A stretch of DNA of 17,244 nt, taken from an uncultured Clostridia bacterium (GTDB lineage Bacteria > Bacillota > Clostridia > Oscillospirales > CAG-382). Positions 4,808 to 13,223 of the stretch are shown here, in pieces. Below the pieces are notes generated by a model. That model did no database searches. It saw only the letters and a list, made by a program, of their open reading frames with translations, and was not told where the DNA came from. Made by a program: the position numbers and the translations under genes. Each line of letters begins with the position of its first letter. Position 1 is the first letter of the stretch. Location of the stretch: contig CANQVQ010000027.1 of NCBI GenBank assembly GCA_947627335.1, positions 1 to 17,244 of the forward strand, given 5' to 3'.

Positions 4808-5509
4808 TTAGTCGGTAGTTTCCTTTGCGATACGTTCGTTCATGGTCTTGACCAGACTGTCGAGTTCCGCGTCGTCGGCACGCCAGAATTCGACCGGGTC
4901 GCCGGTCTTGAGCGTGATGCGGACGCGCTTGTACTCCGCAAGCTCGTGCAGTCCGTCCGGACGAAACGCTTCGACCTGTTCGACGTTGTCAAACAGGACG
5001 GTGCGGAACAGCTCCTCCTGCTTCCCGTCGACCAGTCCGAGCGACTGCGCACCGATAAAGACCCGATTCCGATCCAGCAGATATGCCGCAAAGGAGATGC
5101 GGTCGGTCCTGCGGTGGGTATCCTGCCCGACGCGCAGGCGCATTCCTTCGCCGTAGAGGAAGCTGCGGGAATAGCAGATGCGGTCCTCAGGAACGGCGAC
5201 CGGGGCTTTGCCGCGTCCGTTTCCGCGATTCAGTTCCGTGCTGACGTAGTCCGTATAGCGAGTGCGGAATGCCTTTTCAAAGTCGTTGCAAATGCCGTCG
5301 TACTCCCGATCCGTGACCGAGCGCGTGCTCGCGACGATCGAAACGACGACCGCGATGACGCCGACCGGACCGACGATCCAGTACAGCCACCAGATCCGCA
5401 GGAACAGCAGTCCCGCACAGGCGATCGCAATAATGGCGCCGATCTTGGAGATCCAGCCCATCGCCGCACCCGAAAAGTACCGCTCGTTTTGTTTGGTGTC
5501 GATTTGCAT
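4808..5509 (-). CDS. Unknown membrane protein with two N-terminal helices and a soluble PH-like C-terminal part
   Basis: A 233-residue protein, the only minus-strand gene seen. It starts at ATG 5507-5509, with AAAGGCGGTG on the minus strand (5517-5526) seven bases upstream, and ends with TAA at 4808-4810. Two adjacent hydrophobic helices occupy residues of about 18-37 and 40-61, with only a short turn, so both ends probably face the cytoplasm. The C-terminal region contains AAYLLDRNRVFIG, FDNVEQVEAF and KRVRITLKTGDPVEFW. These read like the beta strands of a bacterial PH-type domain (as in YdbS/YdbT-like proteins), but that is a fold guess without a key motif. I do not recognise the family. 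It has its own promoter, divergent from trkA, and shares the terminator at 4703-4735. Confidence 0.8.
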   Translation of the reverse strand: MQIDTKQNERYFSGAAMGWISKIGAIIAIACAGLLFLRIWWLYWIVGPVGVIAVVVSIVASTRSVTDREYDGICNDFEKAFRTRYTDYVSTELNRGNGRGKAPVAVPEDRICYSRSFLYGEGMRLRVGQDTHRRTDRISFAAYLLDRNRVFIGAQSLGLVDGKQEELFRTVLFDNVEQVEAFRPDGLHELAEYKRVRITLKTGDPVEFWRADDAELDSLVKTMNERIAKETTD

Positions 5510-5534
5510 TCGATTTCACCGCCTTTCGGGGTAT

Positions 5535-5563
5535 AGTATAGCATACTTCCGCCCGCCTGTCAA
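5535..5563 (-). promoter_or_regulatory. Promoter of the minus-strand membrane protein gene
   Basis: On the minus strand TTGACA (5558-5563), a 17-bp spacer ending in TGC, and TATACT (5535-5540) form a near-consensus extended -10 promoter. It lies 26 bases upstream of the ATG. Confidence 0.87.
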
Positions 5564-5632
5564 TCAATTTTCGGTTGAAGAAGGCAAAAACTTTCGCGAA
5601 AGCGGACGGGACGAAAATCGGGGAATTTCCCC

Positions 5633-5661
5633 TTGCATTTTGCCGAAGAATGTGCTATACT
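5633..5661 (+). promoter_or_regulatory. Promoter of trkA-trkH
   Basis: TTGCAT (5633-5638), a 17-bp spacer ending in TGC, and TATACT (5656-5661) precede trkA by about 38 bases. It is divergent from the promoter at 5535-5563, with 69 bases between the two -35 boxes. Confidence 0.85.
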
Positions 5662-5699
5662 GTTCTGAAAGAACAAACGGGGAGATGGGAAGCGATCCT

Positions 5700-7052
5700 A
5701 TGGAGATCATCATCATCGGCGGCGGAAGCGTCGGCGCTGCCATCTGCTCGCAGCTCGCGACGGAGAAACACAACATCACGGTCGTCGATCGCGACGCGTC
5801 GGCGCTCAATGAGATCGCCAACCTGTGCGACGTGTTCGGCGTGGAGGGGAACGGTGCGGACGTCGGCGTGCTGCGGAAAGCGGGCGCGGAAAAGGCGGAC
5901 CTGCTGATCGCCGTCACGTCGAGCGACGAGGTCAACATCCTCTGCTGCGCGGCGGCGAAGAAACTCGGCACGGGGCATACCATCGCCCGCGTCCGCAACC
6001 CGGAATACTCCGAGCTGATGCAGCTGATGCGGAGCGAAATGAGCCTTTCCATGACCATTAACCCCGAACTCGCCGTCGCTCGCGAAGTCTACCGTATGCT
6101 CCGCTTCCCCGCTGCCGCGAAGATCAACGCCCTCTGCCGCGGACGGGTGGAAATGGCGGAATTCCGCGTGCCGGACGCCTCGCCGATCTGCGGGCAGACG
6201 CTCAACGACCTGCGTGCGAAGCTGCACATCCGCTTCGTCGTCTGCGGCGTCCTGCGCGGGGAGCAGGTGTTCATCCCGTCCGGCGATTTCCGCGTCGAAG
6301 CGGGCGACCTGATCTGCGTGACTGTTCCGGACGAGGAAACGGCGGAATTCTTCACCGCCCTCGGCGGACGCAAGAAGCCGATGCGGAACATCCTGATCGT
6401 CGGCGGCGGACGGGTCACCTACTACCTCGAAGCGCTCATGGAGAAGGGGCGGTACAACTCCACGGTCATCGAAAAGGACGAGACTCTCTGCCAGGCCATC
6501 GCCGAGCGGTACGACTGCACGGTCATACACGGCAACGGCGTGCGGCAGGAACTTCTGCTCGAGGAAGGGCTCGACCACTGCGACGCGCTGCTCGCCCTGT
6601 CGGACCGGGACGAGGAAAACGCCATCGTCTCCATGTACGCCAAGACGCGAGGGGTCTCCAAAGCGGTCACGCTCATTCGGGCGATGCCCTACGTCGATTT
6701 CTTCAAGGGCGTCGGGCTCGACAGCATCGTTTCCCCCCGCACCTCGACCGCCACGCATATCCTTCGCTTCGTCCGCTCCATGACCAGCGTGCGGGACTCG
6801 GAGATCGAATCCCTGCACAGGCTGCTCTCCGGGCAGGTGGAAGCGCTGGAATTCATCGTCAAGGAGGACATTCGCGGGCTGACCGGGATCCCGCTCAAGC
6901 AGCTCCGCTTCCGCAAGGGGGTCCTTATCGCCTGCATCGTCCATCACGAGCAGATCCTGATCCCGACCGGCGACGACGTCATCAGCAGCGGCGACACGGT
7001 CATCGTCATCACCGGCGAACGGGTCCGGGGCATCCGGGACATCCTTTCCTGA
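5700..7052 (+). CDS. trkA: TrkA, NAD-binding gating subunit of the Trk K+ uptake system
   Basis: A 450-residue cytoplasmic protein, the normal TrkA length, with tandem RCK modules. The first Rossmann domain starts at residue 1 with the intact motif GGGSVG (7-12) and an acidic VVDRD strand end. An RCK_C domain follows at about 135-220. The second Rossmann domain begins at 228 with GGGRVTYYL (235-243), where the third glycine is replaced, and a second RCK_C domain closes the protein. TrkA rings sit on the inner face of TrkH and gate K+ flow in response to nucleotides. The start at ATG 5700 is preferred over ATG 5685 because GGGAAG (5687-5692) lies seven bases before it, while the earlier ATG abuts its purine run. 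trkH starts one base after the stop. Confidence 0.95.
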   Translation: MEIIIIGGGSVGAAICSQLATEKHNITVVDRDASALNEIANLCDVFGVEGNGADVGVLRKAGAEKADLLIAVTSSDEVNILCCAAAKKLGTGHTIARVRNPEYSELMQLMRSEMSLSMTINPELAVAREVYRMLRFPAAAKINALCRGRVEMAEFRVPDASPICGQTLNDLRAKLHIRFVVCGVLRGEQVFIPSGDFRVEAGDLICVTVPDEETAEFFTALGGRKKPMRNILIVGGGRVTYYLEALMEKGRYNSTVIEKDETLCQAIAERYDCTVIHGNGVRQELLLEEGLDHCDALLALSDRDEENAIVSMYAKTRGVSKAVTLIRAMPYVDFFKGVGLDSIVSPRTSTATHILRFVRSMTSVRDSEIESLHRLLSGQVEALEFIVKEDIRGLTGIPLKQLRFRKGVLIACIVHHEQILIPTGDDVISSGDTVIVITGERVRGIRDILS

Positions 7053-7053
7053 T

Positions 7054-7587
7054 ATGAATTACCGCATGGTCGGATACCTGTTGGGTATCATCCTCTTTAT
7101 CGAAGCGGCGCTGCTGGCCGTGCCGATGCTGACGGCATGGATCTACGGGGAGACGCTGCTGCCGTTCCTGTTCGCGGCGCTTCTGCTGCTGCTCGCGGCG
7201 ATCCCCGCGCTGTTCTGCAAGCCGGCGGAGAACCGCATCTACGCGAAGGAAGGGTTCGTCGTCGTCGGCGCGGCGTGGCTGCTGCTTTCGGCGTTCGGGG
7301 CGCTGCCGTTCGTGTTTTCCGGCGCGATCCCCCACTATATCGACGCGTTCTTTGAAACCGTTTCCGGCTTTACGACGACCGGGGCGACCGTTCTGACCGA
7401 GATCGAGTCCCTGCCGAGAGGGATCCTGCTCTGGCGGAGCTTTACGCACTGGATCGGCGGCATGGGCGTGCTGGTGTTCATGCTCGCGATCCTCCCGTCC
7501 GCGGGCGGACAGGCGATCCACCTGCTTCGTGCGGAGACCACCGGACCGACCAAGGGCTGGTCCCGAAGCTGCGGCATACGGCGCTGA
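7054..7587 (+). CDS. trkH: TrkH K+ channel subunit, N-terminal part (frameshifted gene)
   Basis: ATG 7054 follows the trkA stop by one base. The first 167 residues are a normal TrkH N-terminus: hydrophobic helices, the first selectivity-filter loop SGFTTTGAT (Ser104 to Thr112, filter Gly110), then WIGGMGVLVF and the LLRAETTGPTK region. After codon AAG 7552-7554 the frame is lost; the remaining ten residues are unrelated and end at TGA 7585-7587. The rest of TrkH continues in the -1 frame from CTG 7557. Joined, 7054-8513 would code for about 486 residues, the usual TrkH length, with all four filter loops. As written, this fragment could not form a channel. Confidence 0.9.
   Translation: MNYRMVGYLLGIILFIEAALLAVPMLTAWIYGETLLPFLFAALLLLLAAIPALFCKPAENRIYAKEGFVVVGAAWLLLSAFGALPFVFSGAIPHYIDAFFETVSGFTTTGATVLTEIESLPRGILLWRSFTHWIGGMGVLVFMLAILPSAGGQAIHLLRAETTGPTKGWSRSCGIRR
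7552..7587 (+). other. Frameshift junction in trkH
   Basis: Reading frame 1 runs ACC AAG GGC and then diverges from the family; homology resumes in the -1 frame at CTG GTC CCG AAG (7557-7568), encoding LVPK. Two bases (GG, 7555-7556) are left between the two, so one base, or four if a Lys codon is also missing, appears to have been lost. The frame-1 stop is at 7585-7587. Candidate explanations are an assembly or sequencing error, a real inactivating mutation, or -1 recoding at CAAGGGC. Confidence 0.85.
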
Positions 7588-7628
7588 TCCTCTACGCGCT
7601 CTACTTCGCGCTGACCGTCCTGCAGACG

Positions 7629-8513
7629 GTGCTCCTGCTGCTCGCGGGGTTGCCGCTGTTCGACGCGGTCACGACGGCGTTCGGCACGGCGGGGACCGGC
7701 GGATTTTCCGTCCGCAACGCCTCCATCGCCGCCTACAACAACCCGGCGGCGGAATGGATCGTCGCGACCTTCATGCTGCTGTTCGGCGTGAACTTCAACA
7801 TCTACTTCCTCCTCCTGATGCGTCGGGTCCGGACCGTCCTGCGCAACGCGGAACTGCGGGTGTACCTGCTGATCGCCGGGGCGTCCACGCTGCTCGTCGC
7901 GCTCAACACCGCACGCCTGTTCAAGGGCGTCGAACCCTGCCTGCGCACGGCGTTCTTCCAGGTCACGACCATCATGTCCACGACCGGCTACGTCACGACC
8001 GATTACAACCTCTGGCCGGACCTGTCCAAGACCATCCTCGTCACGCTGATGATCATCGGCGGCTGCGCCGGTTCGACGGCGGGCGGTCTGAAAGTCTCGC
8101 GGGTGATGCTGATCGTCAAGAACATGGCGCGGGAGGTCAAGCACATCATCAAGCCCCGCTCGGTCAACGTCGTCAAGCAGGACGGCGAAGCGGTTTCGGT
8201 CGACACGCTGCACCACGTCAGCAACTACGTCACCATCTACGTTTTCATCATCATCGTCACGACGCTCCTGCTCTCCATCGACGGCTTCGGGCTGGAAACC
8301 AACCTGACCGCGACCCTCGCCTGCATCAACAACATCGGTCCGGGGCTGGGCATGGTCGGTCCGGTCGGCAATTTCGCCGCTTACTCGTACGTTTCCAAGA
8401 TCCTCCTGTCGCTCAATATGCTGATCGGGCGTCTGGAGATCCTGCCGCTGCTGATCTTCTTCACCCCGGCGACGTGGAACGTCAAGGGGCTTCGCCGCCT
8501 GCATAAAGCGTAA
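7629..8513 (+). CDS. trkH: TrkH K+ channel subunit, C-terminal part (frameshifted gene)
   Basis: This is the rest of trkH. Coding similarity already begins at 7557 (LVPKLRHTALILYALYF); the first possible start in this frame is GTG 7629, and I see no ribosome site for it, so independent translation is doubtful. Filter loops two to four are intact: FGTAGTGGF, TTIMSTTGYVTTDYN and INNIGPGLGMVGPVGNF, separated by the expected transmembrane helices. The protein ends normally at TAA 8511-8513 with a basic tail. In the intact family four such loops in one chain line the K+ pathway, and TrkH works as a dimer with TrkA. A terminator follows eight bases after the stop. Confidence 0.88.
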   Translation: MLLLLAGLPLFDAVTTAFGTAGTGGFSVRNASIAAYNNPAAEWIVATFMLLFGVNFNIYFLLLMRRVRTVLRNAELRVYLLIAGASTLLVALNTARLFKGVEPCLRTAFFQVTTIMSTTGYVTTDYNLWPDLSKTILVTLMIIGGCAGSTAGGLKVSRVMLIVKNMAREVKHIIKPRSVNVVKQDGEAVSVDTLHHVSNYVTIYVFIIIVTTLLLSIDGFGLETNLTATLACINNIGPGLGMVGPVGNFAAYSYVSKILLSLNMLIGRLEILPLLIFFTPATWNVKGLRRLHKA

Positions 8514-8520
8514 AGGAAAG

Positions 8521-8559
8521 AGGAATATCCGGCAAAAAACGTCGGATATTCCTTTTTTT
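8521..8559 (+). terminator. Intrinsic terminator of trkA-trkH
   Basis: An 11-bp perfect stem (8521-8531 with 8543-8553) is followed by seven T residues (8553-8559). It separates the trk operon from the next promoter. Confidence 0.93.
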
Positions 8560-8569
8560 CGGTTTTCTA

Positions 8570-8598
8570 TTGACAAAATAGGAGAAGTGTGCTATACT
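8570..8598 (+). promoter_or_regulatory. Promoter of the DUF6198/ABC exporter operon
   Basis: A perfect TTGACA (8570-8575), a 17-bp spacer ending in TGTGC, and TATACT (8593-8598) lie 35 bases before the start of the membrane protein gene. Confidence 0.9.
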
Positions 8599-8633
8599 TC
8601 TCGGACTATGAAAAATCTAAGGAGAAAAACGCG

Positions 8634-9347
8634 ATGGCGAACGGGTCGGACAAGCGGATCGGGCGCATGGGCGAAACGGCGTGGCTCTACGGCGTACTGC
8701 TGTGTTCGCTCGGGGTGTGCCTGTCCGCGAAAAGCGGTTACGGCGTGTCCATGGTCGTCGCGCCCGCATATGTGCTGCACCGCTTCCTGTCGCCGCACTT
8801 CGCGTGGGTGACGTTCGGAGCGGCGGAATACCTGCTGCAGGGCGTCCTGCTGGTCGCCCTGTGCGTTTCCGTGCGGCGGTTCAAAAGGAAGTACCTGCTG
8901 TCCTTCGGCACCGCCGTCGTTTACGGCTTTGCGCTGGACGGCTGGCGGATGCTGTTCGGGACGGCGGTCTGCCCGCTCCTTTGGCAGCGGATCGCCTGCT
9001 GTGCCGCCGGGGCGTGCATCACGGCGTTCTCCATCGCCCTCTACCTGCGCACCTACCTGCCGCAGCAGGTCTACGAACTGTTCGTCAAGGAGCTGACCGA
9101 ACGCTACGACCTCCGCCTCGGGCGGGTGAAATGGCTGTACGACGCGTCCTCCCTGCTGTTCGCGATCCTGCTGATGCTGGCGCTGTTCCGGCGTTTCTCG
9201 ACGGACATGATCGGCGTCGGGACGCTGCTGCTGACCGTCGTCAACACCCCGCTGATCACCCTGTTCGGCAGGCTGCTGGACCGTTTCTTCACGTTCGACC
9301 CCGCTTTCCCGCGCTTCCGGGCGCAATTCGACAGGCTCTTCAACTGA
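8634..9347 (+). CDS. DUF6198 / YczE-YitT-like integral membrane protein
   Basis: A 237-residue polytopic protein. ATG 8634 is chosen because AAGGAG (8619-8624) lies nine bases upstream; the in-frame ATG near 8589 overlaps the -10 box and cannot be on the transcript. About five hydrophobic segments are visible. The stretch with GYGVSMVVAPAYVLH, FGAAEYLLQGVLL and KYLLSFGTAVVYGFALDGW is what I recall for DUF6198, related to YczE and YitT proteins of unknown transport or sensing role. The second half (VYELFVKELTERY, VGTLLLTVVNTPLI) keeps the family layout. It shares a transcript with the two ABC exporter genes, starting 19 bases before the first, so it might assist that exporter or provide its substrate specificity. 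That link is inference from position only. Confidence 0.78.
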   Translation: MANGSDKRIGRMGETAWLYGVLLCSLGVCLSAKSGYGVSMVVAPAYVLHRFLSPHFAWVTFGAAEYLLQGVLLVALCVSVRRFKRKYLLSFGTAVVYGFALDGWRMLFGTAVCPLLWQRIACCAAGACITAFSIALYLRTYLPQQVYELFVKELTERYDLRLGRVKWLYDASSLLFAILLMLALFRRFSTDMIGVGTLLLTVVNTPLITLFGRLLDRFFTFDPAFPRFRAQFDRLFN

Positions 9348-9366
9348 GCGACGCAAAGGAGTTCTT

Positions 9367-11160
9367 ATGCTGTTCGGCAAACAAATCAACCGCTACTACC
9401 GCAAGTACGCGCCGGCGCTGCTGCTCGGACTGCTTGCGCTTGTGGTCGTGGACTACTTCCAACTGGTCGTGCCGGAACTGTACCAGATGGTCATCAACGG
9501 CATCAACGACGGCGCCGTGACGGTCGACGGCGCGACCTACGCCTTCGACATGGACTTCCTGCTGACGCGGATCTGCCGCCCGCTCCTGTTCACCATCCTG
9601 ATGATCGTTTCCGGGCGCTTCCTGTGGCGCATCTGCTTCTTCGGGTCCGGCGTCCGCATGGAGACCGACCTGCGGGGGCGTATGTTCGACCACTGCAAGG
9701 ACCTGTCCCCGCAGTACTACCAGGTCAATAAGGTCGGCACGCTGATGTCGCTGTTCACCAACGACCTCGAAACCGTGCAGGACTGCTTCGGCTCCGGGGT
9801 ACTGATGTTCTGCGACGCGCTCTTCCTCGGCGTCATGGCGCTGATCAAAATGGCGCGGATGAACCCGCTTTTGACCCTGCTTTCGATGATCCCGATGGTG
9901 TTTCTGGTCTCCCTCGCGTCCATCGTCGGCAAGCGGATGCGGGAGAAGTGGGAGAAGCGGCAGGAAGCGTTTTCCGCCCTCTCCGACTATTCGCAGGAGA
10001 GCTTTTCCGGCATCGCGGTCATCAAGGCGTTCGTCAAGGAGACCGTCGAGCTCATGGGCTTCCATAAGTGCAACGTGGAGAACGAGGAGACCAACATCGC
10101 CTACACCCGTATCTCGACCAAGGTCAATATCTCCGTCACGCTGTTCGTGGAATCGGTCATCTGCGTCATTCTCGGCTACGGCGGATACCTCGTGCACGAG
10201 GGGGTGTTCAACCCCGGGCAGCTCGTGGAATTCATCGGCTACTTCAATTCCATCGTCTGGCCGATCATGGCGATCTCCCAGCTCATTGAGATGCAGTCCC
10301 GCGGCAAGGCGTCCCTCGGGCGCATCACCGAACTGCTGACGGCGAAGATCGACGTCGCGGACGGTCCGGACGTGCGGGACGTCCCGCCGCTGACCGGCGA
10401 GATCGAATGCCGGCACCTGACCTTCCGCTATCCCGGCGCGAGCATCGACGCGCTGACCGACGTGTCCTTCACCATCCACGCCGGGGAAAACGTCGGCGTC
10501 ATCGGAAAGACCGGCGCGGGCAAGACCACGCTCGTCGATCTGCTGCTGCGCACCTACAACCTCCCCGACGGGACGGTGTTCCTCGACGGGACGGACGTCA
10601 ACCAGATCCCGATCCGCACCGTTCGGCGGTACGCCGCCTACGTCCCGCAGGACAACTTCCTGTTTTCGGACACCATCGCAAACAACATCTCCTTCGCGTC
10701 CGACAGCGACGACCGGGACGCCGTCCGCGCCTCCGCGGAGCTCGCCGACGTCCACGACAACATCGCCGAATTCCAGCACGGCTACGAGACGGTGCTCGGC
10801 GAACGCGGCGTGACCGTTTCGGGCGGGCAGAAGCAGCGCATCTCGATCGCACGGGCGCTCATGAAGGACGCGAGCATCCTGATCCTCGACGACTCGGTCT
10901 CCGCCGTCGACGTCAAGACGGAGAAACGCATCCTCGAAAACCTCCGCCGTGTGCGGCAGGGCAAGACCACCATCCTGATCGCCCACCGCATCAGCACGGT
11001 CGAGCGTATGGATAAAATCCTGTTCTTGGAGGACGGCAGGCTGACGGCGGTCGGCTCCCACGCGGAGCTGTACGGATCCTGCCCGTCCTACCGCACCATG
11101 GTCGAGCTGCAGCGCCTTGACGACGCGCAGGTCGCGGAAGGGGGCGAATCCCGTGTCTGA
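9367..11160 (+). CDS. Heterodimeric ABC exporter subunit with a degenerate ATPase site (BmrC/YheI-like)
   Basis: A 597-residue fused half-transporter: a six-helix exporter domain (about residues 10-330) followed by an ATPase domain from about 343. ATG 9367 follows AAAGGAG (9355-9361). Walker A is GKTGAGKT (380-387), the Q-loop YVPQDNF, the signature SGGQ (485-488), Walker B LILDDS (505-510) and the switch His540. The residue after the Walker B Asp508 is Asp509 instead of the catalytic Glu, the mark of the inactive site of heterodimeric exporters such as TM287/288 or BmrCD. The partner gene overlaps its end by eight bases. Such pairs expel drugs or lipid-like compounds, or export peptides. The substrate cannot be told from the sequence. 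Confidence 0.93.
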   Translation: MLFGKQINRYYRKYAPALLLGLLALVVVDYFQLVVPELYQMVINGINDGAVTVDGATYAFDMDFLLTRICRPLLFTILMIVSGRFLWRICFFGSGVRMETDLRGRMFDHCKDLSPQYYQVNKVGTLMSLFTNDLETVQDCFGSGVLMFCDALFLGVMALIKMARMNPLLTLLSMIPMVFLVSLASIVGKRMREKWEKRQEAFSALSDYSQESFSGIAVIKAFVKETVELMGFHKCNVENEETNIAYTRISTKVNISVTLFVESVICVILGYGGYLVHEGVFNPGQLVEFIGYFNSIVWPIMAISQLIEMQSRGKASLGRITELLTAKIDVADGPDVRDVPPLTGEIECRHLTFRYPGASIDALTDVSFTIHAGENVGVIGKTGAGKTTLVDLLLRTYNLPDGTVFLDGTDVNQIPIRTVRRYAAYVPQDNFLFSDTIANNISFASDSDDRDAVRASAELADVHDNIAEFQHGYETVLGERGVTVSGGQKQRISIARALMKDASILILDDSVSAVDVKTEKRILENLRRVRQGKTTILIAHRISTVERMDKILFLEDGRLTAVGSHAELYGSCPSYRTMVELQRLDDAQVAEGGESRV

Positions 11161-13045
11161 GTGGTATCCGCTCCTGCTCGTCGGGGGCATCGTCGGGGCG
11201 TTCGCCCTGCTGTTCTCCCTCGCGTACCTCGCCATTCGCCGCCAGAAGGAGGCGATCGGCTTTGACCGCAACATGAAGGACGGCGAGATCGTCCGTCGCC
11301 TGCTTCGCTACGCCCGTCCGCACGTCCGTCAGCTGCTGCTCGTGCTGCTGGTCATGCTGTTCTCCATCGCCTACGACATCCTCTCCCCGCTGCTTATCGG
11401 GCAGATCGAGGAACTGATCAAGAACGACTTCCCGCTCTCGCGCCTCTTCGCGTCCGTCGCGGTCTACGCGGGGATCCTGCTGGTCTCCCTCGCCTGCACC
11501 TATATCCAGGCGATCCTGCTCCAGATCATCGGGCAGAAGATCCTTTCCCGGCTCCGTGAGGACCTGTTCGCCCACATCGAATCCCTCTCCCACGGGCAGC
11601 TCAACGAGATCCCGGTCGGCAAGCTGGTCACGCGTGTCACCAACGACACCAACGCCATTTCGATGATGTTCACCAACATCCTCGTGAATCTGGTGAAGAA
11701 CTGCTTCGTCATCCTCGGCGTGCTGACGGCGATGCTCTGTCTGAATTACCTGCTGACGCTGATGGTGCTGTGCTTCGTGCCGTTCATCGTGCTGTTCACG
11801 GTGGTGTTCCGCAAATTCAGCCGCAAGGCGTACCGCAAGGTCAAGGACGGCACGACCGACATCAACACCTTCCTGTCGGAGAACCTCTCCGGCATGAAGA
11901 TCATTCAGATCTTCAACCGCGAACCGGAAAAGAAAGCGGAATTCGACGGCAAGAACGCCGCCCTCGGCAAGGCGAAGCGGCAGCAGATCTTCGTTTTCGG
12001 CATCTTCCGCCCGTTGGTCTATATGCTGTACATCTCCTCGGTGCTCTGCCTGCTCTACCTCGGCGGACGGGGGGTCATCCGCGACGTCAGCTTTCTCGGG
12101 CAGACCATCAACAGCGGGACGGTCGTCTCCTTCTATATGTTCATTTCCCGCTTCTTCAACCCGATCCAGAACCTCGCCGAGCAGTTCAACTGGCTCCAAT
12201 CGGCGTTCGCCTCGGCGGAAAAGATCTTCTCCATCTTCGACCTCGTCCCCGACGTGCAGGATTCCCCGGACGCCGTCGAGCTTCCGCCCCTGCGTGGAGA
12301 GATCGAGTTCCGGCACGTCTGGTTCGCCTATGTGCCGGGCGAATGGGTGCTCAAGGACGTGTCCTTCCGGGTGGAAGCGGGGCAGATGGTCGCTTTCGTC
12401 GGTTCGACCGGCTCGGGCAAAAGCACGATCCTTTCCCTGCTCTGCCGCAATTACGACATCCAGCAGGGCGAGATCCTCGTCGACGGTCGGGACATCCGCA
12501 CGGTGAAGATCGCCTCCCTCCGCCGTCAGCTCGGACAGATGCTGCAGGACGTGTTCCTGTTCTCCGGGACCATTCGCTCCAATATCCTCCTGCGCAAGGA
12601 GAATGTTTCGGACGAGGAGGTCATGGAGGTCTGCCGCTACGTCAACGCCGACCACTTCATCGACCGCCTGCCCGCCGGACTGGACGAGGAGGTGCGCGAA
12701 CGCGGCAACAACTTCTCCGCCGGCCAGCGGCAGCTGCTCTCCTTCGCCCGCACGCTGCTCCACCGCCCCGCGGTCATGATCCTCGACGAGGCGACCGCGA
12801 ACATCGACACGGAAACGGAGCTGCTGATCCAGGATTCGCTCGAAAAAATGGCGAACATCGGCACCATGCTGATCGTCGCGCACCGCCTTTCGACGGTCCA
12901 GCACGCCGACCGGATCCTCGTGCTGTCCCACGGCGAGATCGTCGAGCAGGGCACCCACCGGCAATTGCTGGAGCAGAAGGGACGCTACTACGAGCTTTAC
13001 AAGCTGCAATACACCAAAAAACAGCTCCAAGCCGGACCGCAATGA
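11153..13045 (+). CDS. Heterodimeric ABC exporter subunit with the catalytic Glu (BmrD/YheH-like)
   Basis: A 630-residue partner of the preceding subunit. GTG 11153 is chosen because AAGGGGG (11138-11144) lies eight bases upstream; it overlaps the previous gene by eight bases, which suggests coupled translation in equal amounts. An extra hydrophobic helix (about residues 5-27) precedes the usual six-helix domain. The ATPase domain (from about 380) has Walker A GSTGSGKS (417-424), signature SAGQ (522-525, Gly replaced by Ala), Walker B MILDEA (542-547) with catalytic Glu546, and switch His577. A Glu-bearing subunit with a deviant signature paired with an Asp-bearing subunit with a perfect signature is the expected split between the two composite sites. 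A terminator follows 55 bases later. Confidence 0.94.
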   Translation: MSEWYPLLLVGGIVGAFALLFSLAYLAIRRQKEAIGFDRNMKDGEIVRRLLRYARPHVRQLLLVLLVMLFSIAYDILSPLLIGQIEELIKNDFPLSRLFASVAVYAGILLVSLACTYIQAILLQIIGQKILSRLREDLFAHIESLSHGQLNEIPVGKLVTRVTNDTNAISMMFTNILVNLVKNCFVILGVLTAMLCLNYLLTLMVLCFVPFIVLFTVVFRKFSRKAYRKVKDGTTDINTFLSENLSGMKIIQIFNREPEKKAEFDGKNAALGKAKRQQIFVFGIFRPLVYMLYISSVLCLLYLGGRGVIRDVSFLGQTINSGTVVSFYMFISRFFNPIQNLAEQFNWLQSAFASAEKIFSIFDLVPDVQDSPDAVELPPLRGEIEFRHVWFAYVPGEWVLKDVSFRVEAGQMVAFVGSTGSGKSTILSLLCRNYDIQQGEILVDGRDIRTVKIASLRRQLGQMLQDVFLFSGTIRSNILLRKENVSDEEVMEVCRYVNADHFIDRLPAGLDEEVRERGNNFSAGQRQLLSFARTLLHRPAVMILDEATANIDTETELLIQDSLEKMANIGTMLIVAHRLSTVQHADRILVLSHGEIVEQGTHRQLLEQKGRYYELYKLQYTKKQLQAGPQ

Positions 13046-13100
13046 TTTTCGGGGCGCAAACGCGACCCCTGCGGCCCCGCATTTCCTCGCGGAAACCATC

Positions 13101-13134
13101 GGAAGGTCCGATTTTCGGACCTTCCTTTCCTTTT
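13101..13134 (+). terminator. Intrinsic terminator of the ABC exporter operon
   Basis: An 11-bp perfect stem (13101-13111 with 13115-13125, TTT loop) is followed by a T-rich tail, TTTCCTTTT. The rest of the gap to the next promoter (13135-13223) has small CG-rich inverted repeats around 13150-13190 but nothing I can name. Confidence 0.88.
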
Positions 13135-13223
13135 CGGCGGTCGCGGTTTGCCGCAAACGCGTACTTTCGCGGCAGTTTGCCCGGAAACCGTCCCCGCTGT
13201 GATGAATTTTTTTGCCGCACCTC

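Noticed and set aside
8589..8633. Longer start for the DUF6198 protein at 8589
   Set aside because: That codon overlaps the -10 box of the promoter, so it would not be on the mRNA, and the ATG at 8634 has a good ribosome site.
9340..11274. A 644-codon open frame on the minus strand opposite the first ABC exporter gene
   Set aside because: It mirrors the GC-rich codon pattern of the plus-strand exporter gene, has no ribosome site and encodes an Asp/Arg/Gly-rich sequence with no domain. The plus strand has all ABC motifs.
10991..13156. A 721-codon open frame on the minus strand opposite the second ABC exporter gene
   Set aside because: Same reason: antisense shadow of a well-supported gene, with biased composition rich in Asp, Glu, His and Arg.
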